Origin: Alloyangia pacifica
GTDB taxonomy: Bacteria > Pseudomonadota > Alphaproteobacteria > Rhodobacterales > Rhodobacteraceae
Reading direction: 5' to 3'
Assembly: GCF_003111685.1 (NCBI RefSeq)
Contig: NZ_CP022189.1
Coordinates: forward strand, 450,001-514,000
DNA length: 64,000 bases
The notes under the pieces were generated by a model. The model was not told where the DNA came from. It did no database searches and saw nothing but the letters and a program-made list of their open reading frames with translations. Position 1 is the first letter of the stretch; the number at the start of each line of letters is the position of its first letter. The position numbers and the translations under genes are program-made. Shown here one piece after another: positions 30,345-41,220 of this stretch.

Positions 30345-30430
30345 GCGCGCTCATCCACCTCCACCGGGAATCAGGGTGACCCGTAACACGACGGGGCTCT
30401 CCGGTGATGTTGAAACGAAGGAGCGACCAT

Positions 30431-30637
30431 ATGGACGCCAAAGAACTTGCGAACAAGACCCCGGACCAGCTCCGGGATGAGCTCGTCGCGCTGAAAAAGG
30501 AAGCGTTCAACCTGCGCTTCCAGAAAGCGACCGGCGCTCTCGAGAACACCGCACGCATCCGCCAGGTGCGCCGCGACGTTGCCCGCGTCAACACCGTGCT
30601 GAACCAAAAAGCCGCCGGCGCGGCAGCAACCGAGTAA
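30431..30637 (+). CDS. rpmC: 50S ribosomal protein L29
   Basis: 68 residues, two-helix ribosomal protein at the tunnel exit near L23. [27 protein letters not shown] is the typical start, followed by the [18 protein letters not shown] helix. The start at 30431 has AAGGAG 7 nt upstream; the frame from 30404 reads through that site. rpsQ follows after 13 nt. Confidence 0.96.
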   Translation: MDAKELANKTPDQLRDELVALKKEAFNLRFQKATGALENTARIRQVRRDVARVNTVLNQKAAGAAATE

Positions 30638-30650
30638 GGGAGGCTAACTC

Positions 30651-30881
30651 ATGCCCAAGCGTATCCTGCAAGGCACCGTGACCTCCACGGCAAACGCACA
30701 GACCGTCACCGTTTCGGTCGAGCGTCGCTTCAAGCACCCGGTCATGCAAAAGACCATCCGTAAGTCCAAGAAGTACCGGGCTCACGACGAAGCTGAGAAA
30801 TTCGCTGTTGGCGATACGGTCCGCATCATCGAATGCGCGCCGAAGTCCAAGACGAAGCGCTGGGAAGTTATCGCAGAGTAA
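30651..30881 (+). CDS. rpsQ: 30S ribosomal protein S17
   Basis: 76 residues, OB-fold primary assembly protein of the 30S body. [21 protein letters not shown] and [19 protein letters not shown] match the family. GGGAGG lies upstream. A 116-nt gap with hairpins follows before rplN. Confidence 0.97.
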   Translation: MPKRILQGTVTSTANAQTVTVSVERRFKHPVMQKTIRKSKKYRAHDEAEKFAVGDTVRIIECAPKSKTKRWEVIAE

Positions 30882-30946
30882 ACGTCCAAGCCCCGGTCAT
30901 CTGATCGGGGTCCAGACGTTTCCTGCGATGGTGCCCAGCATCATCG
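30880..30946 (+). other. Structured rpsQ-rplN junction
   Basis: AAACGTC (30880-30886) pairs with GACGTTT (30915-30921), enclosing CCCCG/CGGGG (30891-30895 and 30906-30910). A second stem GATGGTGC/GCATCATC with a 3-nt loop follows (about 30928-30946). No T tract is present, so this is not a standard terminator. It lies where the separate spc operon begins in E. coli, but I see no good promoter. Confidence 0.45.
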
Positions 30947-30997
30947 AAACCCTGGGGGGTAGACCAAGAACAACCCCCAAAGGTCGGGAGAAACCAA

Positions 30998-31366
30998 ATG
31001 ATCCAGATGCAGACCAATCTGGATGTTGCTGACAATTCCGGTGCCCGGAAAGTTCAGTGCATCAAGGTCCTCGGCGGCTCGCATCGCCGCTACGCATCGG
31101 TCGGCGACATCATCGTCGTCTCGGTGAAAGAGGCCATTCCGCGCGGCCGCGTGAAAAAAGGTGACGTCCGCAAGGCCGTCGTCGTGCGCACCGCCAAGGA
31201 AGTTCGTCGTGAAGATGGCACGTCGATCCGCTTCGACCGCAATGCGGCCGTCATCCTGAACAACTCGGGCGAGCCTGTCGGCACCCGCATTTTCGGGCCG
31301 GTGGTTCGCGAACTGCGCGCGAAGAACTTCATGAAGATCATCTCGCTCGCGCCGGAGGTGCTGTAA
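30998..31366 (+). CDS. rplN: 50S ribosomal protein L14
   Basis: 122 residues, normal. L14 contacts 16S helix 14 at the subunit interface and is the target of RsfS silencing factor. [27 protein letters not shown] and the ending [19 protein letters not shown] are family typical. GGGAG precedes the ATG. TAATG overlap with rplX. Confidence 0.98.
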   Translation: MIQMQTNLDVADNSGARKVQCIKVLGGSHRRYASVGDIIVVSVKEAIPRGRVKKGDVRKAVVVRTAKEVRREDGTSIRFDRNAAVILNNSGEPVGTRIFGPVVRELRAKNFMKIISLAPEVL

Positions 31367-31677
31367 TGGCTGCCAAACTCCGCAAAGGTGACAAGGTCAT
31401 CGTTCTGTCCGGCAAGGACAAGGGCAAGACCGGCACCATCGAATCCGTCGATCCCAAGGCTGGCAAGGCTGTTGTCGGCGGCGTGAACATGGCCGTCCGT
31501 CACACCCGTCAGAGCCAGACGTCGCAGGGTGGCCGCGTGTCGAAAGCCATGCCGCTCGACCTGTCGAACCTGGCCATCGTCGATGCCAACGGCAAGGCAA
31601 CCCGCGTCGGCTTCCGCATGGAAGGTGACAAGAAGGTTCGCTTCGCCAAGACCACGGGGGACGTGATCGATGCTTGA
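31366..31677 (+). CDS. rplX: 50S ribosomal protein L24
   Basis: 103 residues. L24 starts 50S assembly. The KOW motif is [19 protein letters not shown] (about 5-23), and the loop [11 protein letters not shown] follows. It starts within the rplN stop codon and overlaps rplE by 8 nt, indicating tight translational coupling. Confidence 0.97.
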   Translation: MAAKLRKGDKVIVLSGKDKGKTGTIESVDPKAGKAVVGGVNMAVRHTRQSQTSQGGRVSKAMPLDLSNLAIVDANGKATRVGFRMEGDKKVRFAKTTGDVIDA

Positions 31678-32230
31678 TACCGCGACCTACACGCCGCGTC
31701 TTAAGACGCAGTACCGCGAGTCGATCAAAGCCGCTCTCATCGAAGAGTTCGGCTACAAGAACGCGATGCAGGCTCCTGCACTCGACAAGATCGTTCTGAA
31801 CATCGGCTGCGGCGCAGAAGCCGTGCGCGACTCCAAGAAGGCGAAGTCGGCTCAGGAAGACCTGACCCAGATCGCCGGTCAGCTGGCCGTCACCACCAAG
31901 GCGAAGAAGTCGATCGCCGGCTTCCGCGTCCGTGAAGACATGCCGCTCGGTGCCAAGGTTACCCTTCGCGGTGACCGGATGTACGACTTCCTCGATCGCC
32001 TGATCAACATCGCGATGCCGCGTATCCGCGACTTCCGTGGTGTGAAGCCGTCCTTCGACGGCCGTGGCAACTTCGCCATGGGCATCAAGGAGCACATCGT
32101 CTTCCCTGAAATCGAATTCGACAAGGTCGATGAGGTTTGGGGTATCGACGTGATCATCACCACGACCGCCAAGACCGACGCGGAAGCCAAGGCGCTGTTG
32201 AAGCATTTCAACATGCCCTTCAACGCCTGA
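31670..32230 (+). CDS. rplE: 50S ribosomal protein L5
   Basis: 186 residues. L5 binds 5S rRNA and contacts P-site t[18 protein letters not shown] (about 32-46), [23 protein letters not shown] (about 79-101) and [20 protein letters not shown] near the C-terminus are hallmarks. Overlaps rplX by 8 nt. In E. coli S8 represses at the start of rplE; no site was identified here. Confidence 0.98.
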   Translation: MLDTATYTPRLKTQYRESIKAALIEEFGYKNAMQAPALDKIVLNIGCGAEAVRDSKKAKSAQEDLTQIAGQLAVTTKAKKSIAGFRVREDMPLGAKVTLRGDRMYDFLDRLINIAMPRIRDFRGVKPSFDGRGNFAMGIKEHIVFPEIEFDKVDEVWGIDVIITTTAKTDAEAKALLKHFNMPFNA

Positions 32231-32242
32231 GGAGCGAGACAC

Positions 32243-32548
32243 ATGGCCAAAAAATCCATGATCGAACGCGAGAAGAAGCGGCAGAAGCTGGTGGAGCAAT
32301 ACGCCGCCAAGCGCGCCGCTCTGAAAGAGATCGCGACCGACGAAAGCAAACCGATGGAAGAGCGCTTCAAGGCTCGCCTTGAACTGGCGAAACTGCCGCG
32401 CAACTCCTCGCCGACCCGTCTGCACAACCGTTGCCAACTGACCGGTCGTCCCCACGCCTACTACCGCAAGCTGAAGATCAGCCGTATCGCCCTGCGCGAG
32501 CTCGGCTCGAACGGTCAGCTTCCCGGTGTGGTCAAGTCGAGCTGGTAA
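32243..32548 (+). CDS. rpsN: 30S ribosomal protein S14 (zinc-free type)
   Basis: 101 residues, the long form without the CxxC zinc motif found in shorter S14 paralogues. It has [36 protein letters not shown]. It lies 12 nt after rplE and 12 nt before rpsH. Confidence 0.97.
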   Translation: MAKKSMIEREKKRQKLVEQYAAKRAALKEIATDESKPMEERFKARLELAKLPRNSSPTRLHNRCQLTGRPHAYYRKLKISRIALRELGSNGQLPGVVKSSW

Positions 32549-32560
32549 GGAGGGTATACG

Positions 32561-32953
32561 ATGAACGATCCTATCGGCGATATGCTCACCCGTATCCGTA
32601 ACGCGCAGATGCGTGGCAAGTCGACCGTGTCGACCCCCGCCTCGAAGCTGCGTGCCTGGGTGCTCGACGTCCTCAAGGACGAAGGCTACATCCGCGGCTA
32701 CGAAAAAAGCACCGACGAGCGCGGCCACGGCACGCTCGAAATCAGCCTGAAGTACTTCGACGGCACCCCCGTCATTCGCGAAGTGAAGCGGGTCTCCAAG
32801 CCCGGTCGCCGCGTCTACATGGGTGTCAGTGACATCCCGCAGGTCCGCCAGGGCCTCGGTCTGTCGATTGTCAGCACGCCGAAGGGTGTGATGTCGGACG
32901 CAAATGCCCGCGCTGCCAATGTCGGCGGCGAGGTGCTCTGCACGGTCTTCTAA
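32561..32953 (+). CDS. rpsH: 30S ribosomal protein S8
   Basis: 130 residues, normal. S8 binds 16S helix 21 and in many bacteria represses the spc operon. [21 protein letters not shown] and the C-terminal [33 protein letters not shown] are typical. AAGGAGGG precedes the ATG. Confidence 0.98.
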   Translation: MNDPIGDMLTRIRNAQMRGKSTVSTPASKLRAWVLDVLKDEGYIRGYEKSTDERGHGTLEISLKYFDGTPVIREVKRVSKPGRRVYMGVSDIPQVRQGLGLSIVSTPKGVMSDANARAANVGGEVLCTVF

Positions 32954-32963
32954 GGAGGGGCTT

Positions 32964-33497
32964 ATGTCTCGTATTGGTAAAAAACCGGTCGAGCTGCCGT
33001 CGGGTGTTTCCGCATCCGTCTCCGGCCAGACCGTCGAAGTGAAGGGCCCGAAAGGCACCCAGACCTTCAACGCGACCGACGACGTGACCATTGCGGTCGA
33101 GGACAACACCATCACTGTGGCGCCGCGCGGCAATTCCAAGCGCGCCCGCCAGCAGTGGGGCATGTCCCGCACCGTGATCGGGAACATGGTCCACGGTGTT
33201 CAGAACACCTTCAAGAAAGAGCTCGAGATCCAGGGTGTGGGTTACCGCGCCGCGGTTCAGGGCAACGTCCTGAAGCTGAACCTGGGCTACAGCCACGATG
33301 TGAACTTCGACATCCCCGCCGGCATCACGGTCACCACGCCGAAGCCGACCGAGATCATCGTCGAAGGTCACGATCTCCAGGAAGTCGGTCAGGTTGCGGC
33401 GAACATCCGCGACTGGCGCCGCCCCGAGCCCTACAAAGGCAAGGGTATTCGCTATAAGGGCGAATACATCTTCGCCAAGGAAGGCAAGAAGAAGTAA
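32964..33497 (+). CDS. rplF: 50S ribosomal protein L6
   Basis: 177 residues, normal. It has two similar alpha/beta domains near the sarcin-ricin loop. [15 protein letters not shown] and the C-terminal [23 protein letters not shown] identify it. The start at 32964 has AAGGAGG just upstream; the frame from 32904 runs back into rpsH. rplR follows after 11 nt. Confidence 0.98.
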   Translation: MSRIGKKPVELPSGVSASVSGQTVEVKGPKGTQTFNATDDVTIAVEDNTITVAPRGNSKRARQQWGMSRTVIGNMVHGVQNTFKKELEIQGVGYRAAVQGNVLKLNLGYSHDVNFDIPAGITVTTPKPTEIIVEGHDLQEVGQVAANIRDWRRPEPYKGKGIRYKGEYIFAKEGKKK

Positions 33498-33508
33498 GGA
33501 CGCGAAAA

Positions 33509-33868
33509 ATGGCACTCAGCAAACGGGAACTGTTCCTAAAGCGCCGCCTGCGCGTCCGGAACAAGCTTCGCAAGGTCAACGCCGGGCGTGTTCGCCTGTC
33601 GGTGCACCGCTCGAACAAGAACATCAGCGTGCAGCTGATCGACGACATCCAGGGCGTGACCCTGGCCGCAGCCTCCTCGCTCGAGAAGGATCTGGGCGTC
33701 GTCGGCAAAGGCACCGTGGAAGCCGCCCAGAAGGTCGGCGCCGCGATTGCCGAGCGCGCGAAGAAAGCCGGTGTGGAAGAAGCCTACTTCGACCGCGGCG
33801 GTTTCCTCTTCCACGGTCGCGTCAAGGCTCTGGCCGACGCAGCCCGCGAAGCAGGTCTGAAAATCTGA
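33509..33868 (+). CDS. rplR: 50S ribosomal protein L18
   Basis: 119 residues. L18 binds 5S rRNA with L5. The N-terminus is basic (KREL and [28 protein letters not shown]), and the end is the usual [19 protein letters not shown]. Directly after it a terminator-like hairpin occurs and rpsE starts 210 nt later, which breaks the normal rplR-rpsE coupling. Confidence 0.97.
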   Translation: MALSKRELFLKRRLRVRNKLRKVNAGRVRLSVHRSNKNISVQLIDDIQGVTLAAASSLEKDLGVVGKGTVEAAQKVGAAIAERAKKAGVEEAYFDRGGFLFHGRVKALADAAREAGLKI

Positions 33869-33906
33869 TCACCGCGGCGGGCTTGCCTGCCGCTTGATCG
33901 ACAATC

Positions 33907-33939
33907 CGCAAGGCGGGGCTCGTACCCGCCTTGCGCTTT
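33907..33939 (+). terminator. Terminator-like hairpin between rplR and rpsE
   Basis: 11-bp perfect stem CGCAAGGCGGG (33907-33917) and CCCGCCTTGCG (33925-33935), 7-nt loop, then CTTTT. In the following stretch a second small palindrome (33976-33990) occurs, but no promoter of the TTGnnn-17-TATACG kind. rpsE expression may rely on partial read-through. Confidence 0.65.
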
Positions 33940-34078
33940 TGCAGGCGGGAACGCCTCGATGATCCGGGATCGACTCCGAAGCTTCTTCGGCGATCACCTG
34001 GATTGGACCAATCGGTGCCGATGTGGCCCGGGCTCTGCTCCGGTCCGCCACGCGCCAACCTGAAAAAAGGGATGCCTG

Positions 34079-34657
34079 ATGGCAGAACGTGATAACCGCC
34101 GCGGGAACCGTCGCGAACGCGACGAAGCCCCGGAATTCGCAGATCGCCTTGTCGCGATCAACCGCGTGTCCAAAACCGTCAAGGGCGGTAAGCGTTTCGG
34201 CTTCGCCGCGCTCGTCGTCGTCGGCGACCAGAAGGGCCGCGTGGGCTTCGGCAAGGGCAAGGCCAAGGAGGTCCCCGAGGCCATCCGCAAGGCCACCGAG
34301 CAAGCCAAGCGCAAGATGATTCGCGTGCCGCTGCGCGAAGGCCGCACGCTGCACCACGACATCGAAGGCCGTCACGGCGCTGGCCGTGTGGTGATGCGCA
34401 CCGCACCGCAAGGTACCGGTATCATCGCCGGTGGTCCGATGCGTGCAGTGTTCGAGATGCTGGGCGTGCACGACGTGGTCGCCAAGTCGATCGGCTCGCA
34501 GAACCCCTACAACATGATCCGCGCCACGCTGAACGCACTGGAAAAGGTCAACTCGCCCCGCAGCGTCGCTCAGCGTCGCGGCAAGAAGGTGGCAGACATC
34601 CTTCCCAAGCGTGACGAGGCCCCCGCGGAATCGTCGCAAGTGGCTGAGGAGGCCTGA
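34079..34657 (+). CDS. rpsE: 30S ribosomal protein S5
   Basis: 192 residues, with the lineage-typical charged N-terminal extension [21 protein letters not shown]5 helps decoding fidelity at the mRNA entry. The spectinomycin loop region [14 protein letters not shown], here [24 protein letters not shown], appears wild type, and [15 protein letters not shown] is in the C-terminal domain. AAAGGGA precedes the ATG. rpmD follows after 5 nt. Confidence 0.98.
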   Translation: MAERDNRRGNRRERDEAPEFADRLVAINRVSKTVKGGKRFGFAALVVVGDQKGRVGFGKGKAKEVPEAIRKATEQAKRKMIRVPLREGRTLHHDIEGRHGAGRVVMRTAPQGTGIIAGGPMRAVFEMLGVHDVVAKSIGSQNPYNMIRATLNALEKVNSPRSVAQRRGKKVADILPKRDEAPAESSQVAEEA

Positions 34658-34662
34658 GATCC

Positions 34663-34851
34663 ATGGCTAAGACCATCGTTGTGAAGCAGATCGGCTCGCC
34701 GATCCGTCGTCCCGCCGTGCAGCGCCAGACGCTGATCGGCCTGGGTCTGAACAAGATGAACAAGACCCGCGAGCTTGAGGACACCCCCGCCGTGCGCGGC
34801 ATGGTTCGCAAGATCCCGCACCTGGTAGAGATCATCGAAGAGCGCGGCTGA
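34663..34851 (+). CDS. rpmD: 50S ribosomal protein L30
   Basis: 62 residues, normal for bacterial L30. [32 protein letters not shown] and [13 protein letters not shown] match. Last gene before a strong terminator at 34877; rplO then has its own promoter. Confidence 0.97.
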   Translation: MAKTIVVKQIGSPIRRPAVQRQTLIGLGLNKMNKTRELEDTPAVRGMVRKIPHLVEIIEERG

Positions 34852-34876
34852 GCCGTTCCTTCGCCAATCTCGGAAG

Positions 34877-34909
34877 CGCCCCGGACCTCATGCCGGGGCG
34901 TTTTCTTTT
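34877..34909 (+). terminator. Intrinsic terminator after rpmD
   Basis: 8-bp stem CGCCCCGG (34877-34884) and CCGGGGCG (34893-34900), 8-nt loop, then TTTTCTTTT. The rest of the 325-nt rpmD-rplO gap holds only the rplO promoter and leader. Confidence 0.88.
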
Positions 34910-35043
34910 GCGCCGCTCCCCGGGCAGGGGACTGGCCAGCGAATCTCTTCGAAGGGATTTGCTCGTTAACCTGATCTCAACGAATTTCCGGTGACACTCC
35001 GCAACCAAAAGGATGCGGTGCCGGCGCGACCTTGGCTAATCCC

Positions 35044-35072
35044 TTGCGCCGTTCCGTCTCGGACGCTATACG
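35044..35072 (+). promoter_or_regulatory. Promoter of rplO-secY-adk
   Basis: TTGCGC (35044-35049), 17 nt, TATACG (35067-35072), then CCCCCG. The leader to rplO is about 98 nt and ends with AAGGAG. Confidence 0.65.
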
Positions 35073-35176
35073 CCCCCGGTGGCCGGCTCCCCGAGTCTGG
35101 CTCCGAATCCTTAACCGTCTAATGCCGTGGTTGCTCCATCCGTCGCTGGGGGGCACATCCGGCAAGGAGAAGCGAC

Positions 35177-35641
35177 ATGAAACTGCACGAACTGCGCGAC
35201 AACGAGGGCGCAACCCGCTCCAAGAAACGCATCGGCCGCGGCCCGGGCTCCGGCAAGGGCAAGACCGGTGGCCGTGGTATCAAGGGTCAGAAATCCCGTT
35301 CGGGTGTGGCCATCAACGGCTACGAAGGTGGCCAGATGCCGCTGTACCAGCGTCTTCCGAAGCGCGGCTTCAACAAGCCGAACCGGAAGTCCTACGCTGT
35401 CGTGAACCTGGGCCTGATCCAGAAATTCGTCGAAGCAGGCAAGCTCGACGCCGCGTCGATCAACGAGGACAGCCTCGTTGCGTCCGGCCTGGTGCGCCGC
35501 AAGCTCGACGGTATTCGCGTTCTCGCGAAAGGTGACGTCACCGCCGCTCTCACCATCGAGGTGACCGGCGCTTCGAAAGCCGCTGTCGAGGCGGTCGAGA
35601 AGGCAGGTGGCGCGCTGAAGACCGCAGTCGCGGCTGAATAA
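35177..35641 (+). CDS. rplO: 50S ribosomal protein L15
   Basis: 154 residues, normal. L15 is a late assembly protein with a long basic extension: [47 protein letters not shown] lies 7 nt upstream. secY follows after 109 nt containing two hairpins. Confidence 0.97.
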   Translation: MKLHELRDNEGATRSKKRIGRGPGSGKGKTGGRGIKGQKSRSGVAINGYEGGQMPLYQRLPKRGFNKPNRKSYAVVNLGLIQKFVEAGKLDAASINEDSLVASGLVRRKLDGIRVLAKGDVTAALTIEVTGASKAAVEAVEKAGGALKTAVAAE

Positions 35642-35651
35642 GCGGGTTGTG

Positions 35652-35735
35652 AGCGGCTCTTGAGCCGCTTACATAAGGCCCCATGTTTTCCACGAACGCC
35701 GCCGGAGCCGGAAAGCGCCCCGGCGGCGTTTCGTC
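35652..35735 (+). other. Hairpins between rplO and secY
   Basis: AGCGGCT/AGCCGCT (35652-35669, short loop) and a 10-bp stem AACGCCGCCG/CGGCGGCGTT (35695-35704 and 35721-35730, 16-nt loop) followed by TCGTCT. The second resembles a weak terminator and could lower secY expression below that of rplO. No promoter is evident. Confidence 0.45.
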
Positions 35736-35750
35736 TGAGAGAGGACCCTC

Positions 35751-37111
<1,361 letters not shown>

Positions 37112-37115
<4 letters not shown>

Positions 37116-37756
37116 ATATCATTCTTCTTGGACCGCCCGGCGCAGGCAAGGGCACTCAGGCCCGGATCCTCGTGGAAGAGCGCGGCATGATCCAGCTTTC
37201 GACCGGTGACATGCTGCGCGAAGCCAAGGACAGCGGCACCGAGATGGGCAAGAAGGTCGCCGAGGTGATGGCCCGGGGCGAACTCGTCACGGACGAGATC
37301 GTCATCGGCCTGATCCGCGAGAAGCTCGAAGAGAACCCCTCGGCGGGCTACATCTTCGATGGCTTCCCGCGCACGCTGAAGCAGGCGGATGCTTTGGCCG
37401 AGCTGCTCGAAGAGCAGGGCCAGAGACTCGACAAGGTCGTCGAGCTGCGGGTGAACGACGATGCGCTGGTGCAGCGCATCACCGCTCGCTCGACCTGCGG
37501 TTCTTGCGGAGAGGTCTACAACGATCTCACCAAGCCGATCCCGTCCGATGGCAAGTGCACCGTCTGCGGCGGCACCGAGTTCAAGCGCCGCGCCGACGAC
37601 AATGCGCAGGCGCTGCAGAAGCGGCTGATGGAGTACTACAAGCAGACGTCGCCGCTGATCGGCTATTACTATGCCAAGGGCCAGCACACCCGCGTCGACG
37701 GGCTCGGCGAGATCGCCGAGGTGAAGACCGCCATCGCGGAAAAGCTCAAGGCCTGA
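37112..37756 (+). CDS. adk: Adenylate kinase, zinc-type LID
   Basis: 214 residues, long-form AMP + ATP to 2 ADP kinase. P loop [10 protein letters not shown] at 7-16; [11 protein letters not shown] (82-92) binds AMP. The LID domain contains four cysteines, Cys129, Cys132, Cys149 and Cys152, arranged to hold zinc or iron, unlike the cysteine-free E. coli enzyme. It overlaps secY by 4 nt, the common secY-adk coupling. The BLUF gene converges on it. Confidence 0.97.
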
Positions 37757-37789
37757 CGCCAAGGCCCTGACGCAACAGCTCCCCCGGGC

Positions 37790-37865
37790 CGCGCCTTTCT
37801 TCTCGGCGAAAATACCCGGGGGAGTCCGCTCCAGCGGACGGGGGCGGCGCCCCCACTTTCTTTCA
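37790..37865 (+). repeat. Candidate dispersed intergenic repeat, copy 2
   Basis: CTTCTCGGCGAAAATACCCGG (about 37799-37819), then a GTCCGCTCCAGCGGAC hairpin and a GGGGGCGGCGCCCCC palindrome, then CTTTCTTTC. It parallels the reverse-oriented block at 17741-17815. The palindromes may double as a bidirectional terminator between the convergent adk and BLUF genes. Confidence 0.5.
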
Positions 37866-37884
37866 GAAAATCACCCCCAGAAGG

Positions 37885-38277
37885 TCAGCTCGCCACCGCG
37901 ATTGCGCGCACCCGGTCGAAGACCAGCGCGAGATTGCGCGCCTCTCCGGCGAAGCGCCGCGACAGGAAGGCGTGGTCCTCGGCGGACAGCGCGCCATAGC
38001 ACATGCTCCAGCTCGCGAAGCTGCGTGCCGGCACCAGGCGGTTTATCCTCTCGGTCACGCAAAAGTGCCTCTCGTCCTTGCGGATGTGCTCGAAGAGCCC
38101 GCGCACGGTATCCTTTGCGCCTTCCAGCACTTGGCAGAAACCCGATTCCTCGCGCAGCAGGCAGCCGGTCACCCCGAGCTTTTGGTTGTTGGTGAGCGCG
38201 GATGCGAGGATCTCGAGATCCGAGCCGCCTCCGCGCGGCGCGACGGAGCGGCTCGTATAGAGAAGTTGGTAGATCAT
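37885..38277 (-). CDS. BLUF-domain blue-light photoreceptor
   Basis: 130 residues, essentially a lone BLUF domain that binds FAD and senses blue light. All key positions match the short cyanobacterial PixD type shifted by one: Tyr7, Asn30/Asn31, Gln49 (FCQVLEG), Trp90 and Met92 (SWSMCYG). There is no attached output domain, so it must signal through a partner, as PixD does with PixE; none is recognisable next to it. It lies on the opposite strand between adk and rpsM, in the middle of the ribosomal cluster. Confidence 0.9.
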   Translation of the reverse strand: MIYQLLYTSRSVAPRGGGSDLEILASALTNNQKLGVTGCLLREESGFCQVLEGAKDTVRGLFEHIRKDERHFCVTERINRLVPARSFASWSMCYGALSAEDHAFLSRRFAGEARNLALVFDRVRAIAVAS

Positions 38278-38444
38278 GCTGTTGCGCTTCCCCGGTCAGA
38301 GAGGCGCGGGCCGCGTGGAGGGCATGGGGCGCCGCAAAGCAGATCTGCGGTAGTCTGCGGCCGGTTCGTAGACGGGGGGAGGGTTGTCGTGGCCTTCATG
38401 AAACGGTAAACAGATCAGGTTGAGGATTGGTTCCGGAATGGGTC

Positions 38445-38473
38445 TTGACGCCCTTTCCGAATCCTCATACCCA
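38445..38473 (+). promoter_or_regulatory. Weak candidate promoter of rpsM-rpsK-rpoA-rplQ
   Basis: TTGACG (38445-38450), 17 nt, TACCCA (38468-38473). The -35 box and spacing fit the other ribosomal promoters but the -10 box is poor. The 352-nt gap 38278-38629 holds no gene. It also carries GCCCGG/CCGGGC (about 38548-38575) and GGTTC/GAACC (about 38589-38609) stems close to rpsM. Confidence 0.35.
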
Positions 38474-38629
38474 CTCCCATCTCTTACAGAGACTCGGTTT
38501 GCGAGGCGGGCGGCGCCCGTCTTGCAGATTACCTCATCAGCGGAAGGCCCGGTGACGTGCATGCGTTCCGGGCTCATGTTGTGAAAAAAGGTTCTGGAGC
38601 TACGGAACCGCAACGAAAGGAATAGACAC

Positions 38630-38998
38630 TTGGCACGTATTGCCGGCGTTAACATCCCGACTCACAAACGGGTGCCGATCGCCCTGACCTATATCACCGG
38701 TATCGGCGACACCTCCGCCCAGGCCATCTGCGAAGCCGTGAACATCGACGTGACCCGTCGCGTGAACGAGCTGTCGGACGCCGAAGTTCTGGCGATCCGC
38801 GAGCACATCGACGCGAACTACACCGTCGAAGGCGACCTGCGCCGTGAGACGCAGATGAACATCAAGCGCCTGATGGACCTCGGCTGCTACCGTGGCCTGC
38901 GTCACCGTCGCAACCTCCCCGTCCGCGGTCAGCGGACCCACACCAACGCGCGTACCCGCAAGGGCCCCGCGAAGCCGATTGCCGGCAAGAAGAAGTAA
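38630..38998 (+). CDS. rpsM: 30S ribosomal protein S13, TTG start
   Basis: 122 residues, normal. S13 forms bridge B1 and contacts P-site tRNA. The protein must begin (M)[14 protein letters not shown], and the codon there is TTG at 38630, with AAAGGAA 6-12 nt upstream; no in-frame ATG lies nearby. The C-terminal tail [21 protein letters not shown] is typical. rpsK follows after 13 nt. Confidence 0.96.
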   Translation: MARIAGVNIPTHKRVPIALTYITGIGDTSAQAICEAVNIDVTRRVNELSDAEVLAIREHIDANYTVEGDLRRETQMNIKRLMDLGCYRGLRHRRNLPVRGQRTHTNARTRKGPAKPIAGKKK

Positions 38999-39011
38999 GG
39001 GAGGCTGACCA

Positions 39012-39404
39012 ATGGCACGTGATACCCGTCGCGGAGGCAAGAAGAAGGTCTCCAAGAACATCGCCGCTGGCGTGGCGCATGTTAACTCGTCGTTCAACAA
39101 CACCAAGATCCTGATCTCGGATGTGCAAGGCAACGCGATCTCCTGGTCGTCCGCCGGCACCATGGGCTTCAAGGGCTCGCGTAAGTCGACCCCCTACGCT
39201 GCCCAGCTCGCCGCCGAAGATGCTGGCCGCAAGGCACAGGAACATGGTGTGAAGACGCTTGAAGTCGAAGTTCAGGGCCCGGGTTCGGGTCGTGAATCGG
39301 CTCTGCGCGCACTGGCTGCCGTGGGCTTCAACATCACGTCGATCCGCGACGTGACGCCGATTGCTCACAACGGCTGCCGTCCGCCGAAGCGCCGTCGCGT
39401 CTGA
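39012..39404 (+). CDS. rpsK: 30S ribosomal protein S11
   Basis: 130 residues. S11 lies in the platform near the mRNA exit. [44 protein letters not shown] and the end [15 protein letters not shown] are diagnostic. GGGAGG precedes the ATG. Confidence 0.98.
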   Translation: MARDTRRGGKKKVSKNIAAGVAHVNSSFNNTKILISDVQGNAISWSSAGTMGFKGSRKSTPYAAQLAAEDAGRKAQEHGVKTLEVEVQGPGSGRESALRALAAVGFNITSIRDVTPIAHNGCRPPKRRRV

Positions 39405-39519
39405 TCGGACTTACTTAAGGGGTGGGGCCTCGCCATGCGCGCGGGGCCCTGCCTTCGTCATTTCAACCTCGGGCGTCCGCGCCTTTGGACATGGGGCACG
39501 GACTGGAATGGAGGGACGC

Positions 39520-40536
39520 ATGATCCACAAGAACTGGGCTGAACTTATCAAGCCGACCCAGCTGGAGGTTCGCCCCGGCGCCGATCCTACCCGCGTTGCG
39601 ACCCTCGTCGCAGAACCGCTCGAGCGTGGCTTCGGCCTGACCCTCGGCAACGCGCTGCGTCGGGTCCTGTTGTCGAGCCTTCAGGGTGCGGCAATCACCT
39701 CTGTGCAGATCGACAACGTTCTGCACGAGTTTTCGTCGGTCGCCGGCGTGCGGGAAGATGTCACCGACATCATCCTCAACCTCAAGGGCGTGGCTCTCCG
39801 CATGGAAGTCGAAGGCCCGAAGCGCCTCTCCCTGACCGCAAAAGGTCCGGGCGTGGTGACGGCTGCCGACATCACCGAGACCGCTGGTATCGACGTTCTC
39901 AACAAGGACCACGTGATCTGCCACCTCGACGAGGGCGCGGACTTCTACGTGGAACTGACCGTCAACACCGGCAAGGGCTACGTTTCGGCTGACAAGAACA
40001 AGCCGGAAGATGCACCCATCGGCCTCATCCCGATCGACGCGATCTACTCGCCGGTCAAGAAGGTGGCCTATGACGTGCAGCCGACCCGTGAGGGCCAGGT
40101 TCTCGACTACGACAAGCTGACCATGAAGGTCGAGACCGATGGTTCGGTCACGCCCGAGGACGCGATCGCCTTTGCGGCCCGCATCCTGCAGGACCAGCTG
40201 TCGATCTTCGTGAACTTCGAAGAGCCCGAATCCGCCGGCCGTCAGGACGACGACGACGGTCTCGAGTTCAACCCGCTCCTCCTCAAGAAGGTGGACGAGC
40301 TGGAACTCTCGGTGCGCTCCGCGAACTGTCTCAAGAACGACAACATCGTCTACATCGGCGATCTGATCCAGAAGACCGAAGCCGAGATGCTCCGCACTCC
40401 GAACTTCGGCCGGAAGTCGCTCAACGAGATCAAGGAAGTGCTGTCTGGAATGGGTCTGCACCTCGGCATGGATGTCGAGGATTGGCCGCCGGACAACATC
40501 GAAGATCTGGCGAAGAAACTGGAAGACCAGTTCTGA
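39520..40536 (+). CDS. rpoA: DNA-directed RNA polymerase subunit alpha
   Basis: 338 residues. The N-terminal domain (about 1-235) dimerises and holds beta/beta': [23 protein letters not shown] is the classic motif. The C-terminal domain (about 255-330) binds promoter UP elements and activators: [22 protein letters not shown] and [14 protein letters not shown]. The start at 39520 follows GGAGGG and homologues; the frame from 39361 is an out-of-frame overlap of rpsK. rplQ follows after 116 nt. Confidence 0.97.
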   Translation: MIHKNWAELIKPTQLEVRPGADPTRVATLVAEPLERGFGLTLGNALRRVLLSSLQGAAITSVQIDNVLHEFSSVAGVREDVTDIILNLKGVALRMEVEGPKRLSLTAKGPGVVTAADITETAGIDVLNKDHVICHLDEGADFYVELTVNTGKGYVSADKNKPEDAPIGLIPIDAIYSPVKKVAYDVQPTREGQVLDYDKLTMKVETDGSVTPEDAIAFAARILQDQLSIFVNFEEPESAGRQDDDDGLEFNPLLLKKVDELELSVRSANCLKNDNIVYIGDLIQKTEAEMLRTPNFGRKSLNEIKEVLSGMGLHLGMDVEDWPPDNIEDLAKKLEDQF

Positions 40537-40547
40537 GCCGAACGAGG

Positions 40548-40568
40548 GGCGGGGGAAACCCCGCCTTT
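40548..40568 (+). terminator. Weak terminator-like hairpin after rpoA
   Basis: 7-bp stem GGCGGGG (40548-40554) and CCCCGCC (40559-40565) with a GAAA tetraloop, followed by only three T residues. Probably allows read-through into rplQ. Confidence 0.4.
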
Positions 40569-40652
40569 CGCACAAGGGCGTTCCGCCCCAAGGTGAGGGT
40601 CCCGCACGCATGGGATCCCGGACAAAGCAAAACACGTATCTGGAGATAGAAA

Positions 40653-41078
40653 ATGCGTCACGCAAAAGGTTACCGCCGCCTGAACCGTACCCACGAGCAC
40701 CGCAAGGCGCTGTGGGCAAACATGGCCGGCTCGCTCATCGAGCATGAGCAGATCAAGACCACCCTGCCCAAGGCAAAAGAACTCCGCCGCGTGGTGGAGA
40801 AGCTCGTCACCCTCGGCAAGCGCGGTGACATCCACGCCCGCCGTCAGGCTGCCGCGCAGCTCAAGCAGGACATGCACGTTGCCAAGCTCTTCGACGTGCT
40901 CGGCCCGCGCTATGCAGAACGCCAGGGCGGCTACCTTCGCATCCTGAAAGCCGGTTTCCGTTATGGCGACATGGCTCCGATGGCGATCATCGAGTTCGTC
41001 GACCGTGACGTCTCGGCCAAGGGCGCAGCCGACAAGGCCCGCCTGGAAGCCGAAGAGGCTCTGGCAGACGCCGAATAA
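40653..41078 (+). CDS. rplQ: 50S ribosomal protein L17
   Basis: 141 residues. The conserved core [46 protein letters not shown] is complete, followed by [24 protein letters not shown]. It ends the alpha unit and is closed by the terminator at 41105. Confidence 0.98.
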   Translation: MRHAKGYRRLNRTHEHRKALWANMAGSLIEHEQIKTTLPKAKELRRVVEKLVTLGKRGDIHARRQAAAQLKQDMHVAKLFDVLGPRYAERQGGYLRILKAGFRYGDMAPMAIIEFVDRDVSAKGAADKARLEAEEALADAE

Positions 41079-41104
41079 ATTTGTCTCTCCTCGCGAGAGA
41101 ACCT

Positions 41105-41134
41105 GGGCCCTGCCGATAACGGCGGGGCCCTTTT
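41105..41134 (+). terminator. Intrinsic terminator after rplQ
   Basis: 11-bp stem with one G-U pair (41105-41115 and 41120-41130), ATAA loop and TTTT. End of the ribosomal supercluster. Confidence 0.9.
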
Positions 41135-41220
41135 CCGTTTGGGGGAGCAAGCTGCGAGTTCGGTCTTCGCCGTGTTTCGGCGAGTTGAGGGATTGGCAGC
41201 TGTGGTCCGTCTGCTTCGAA

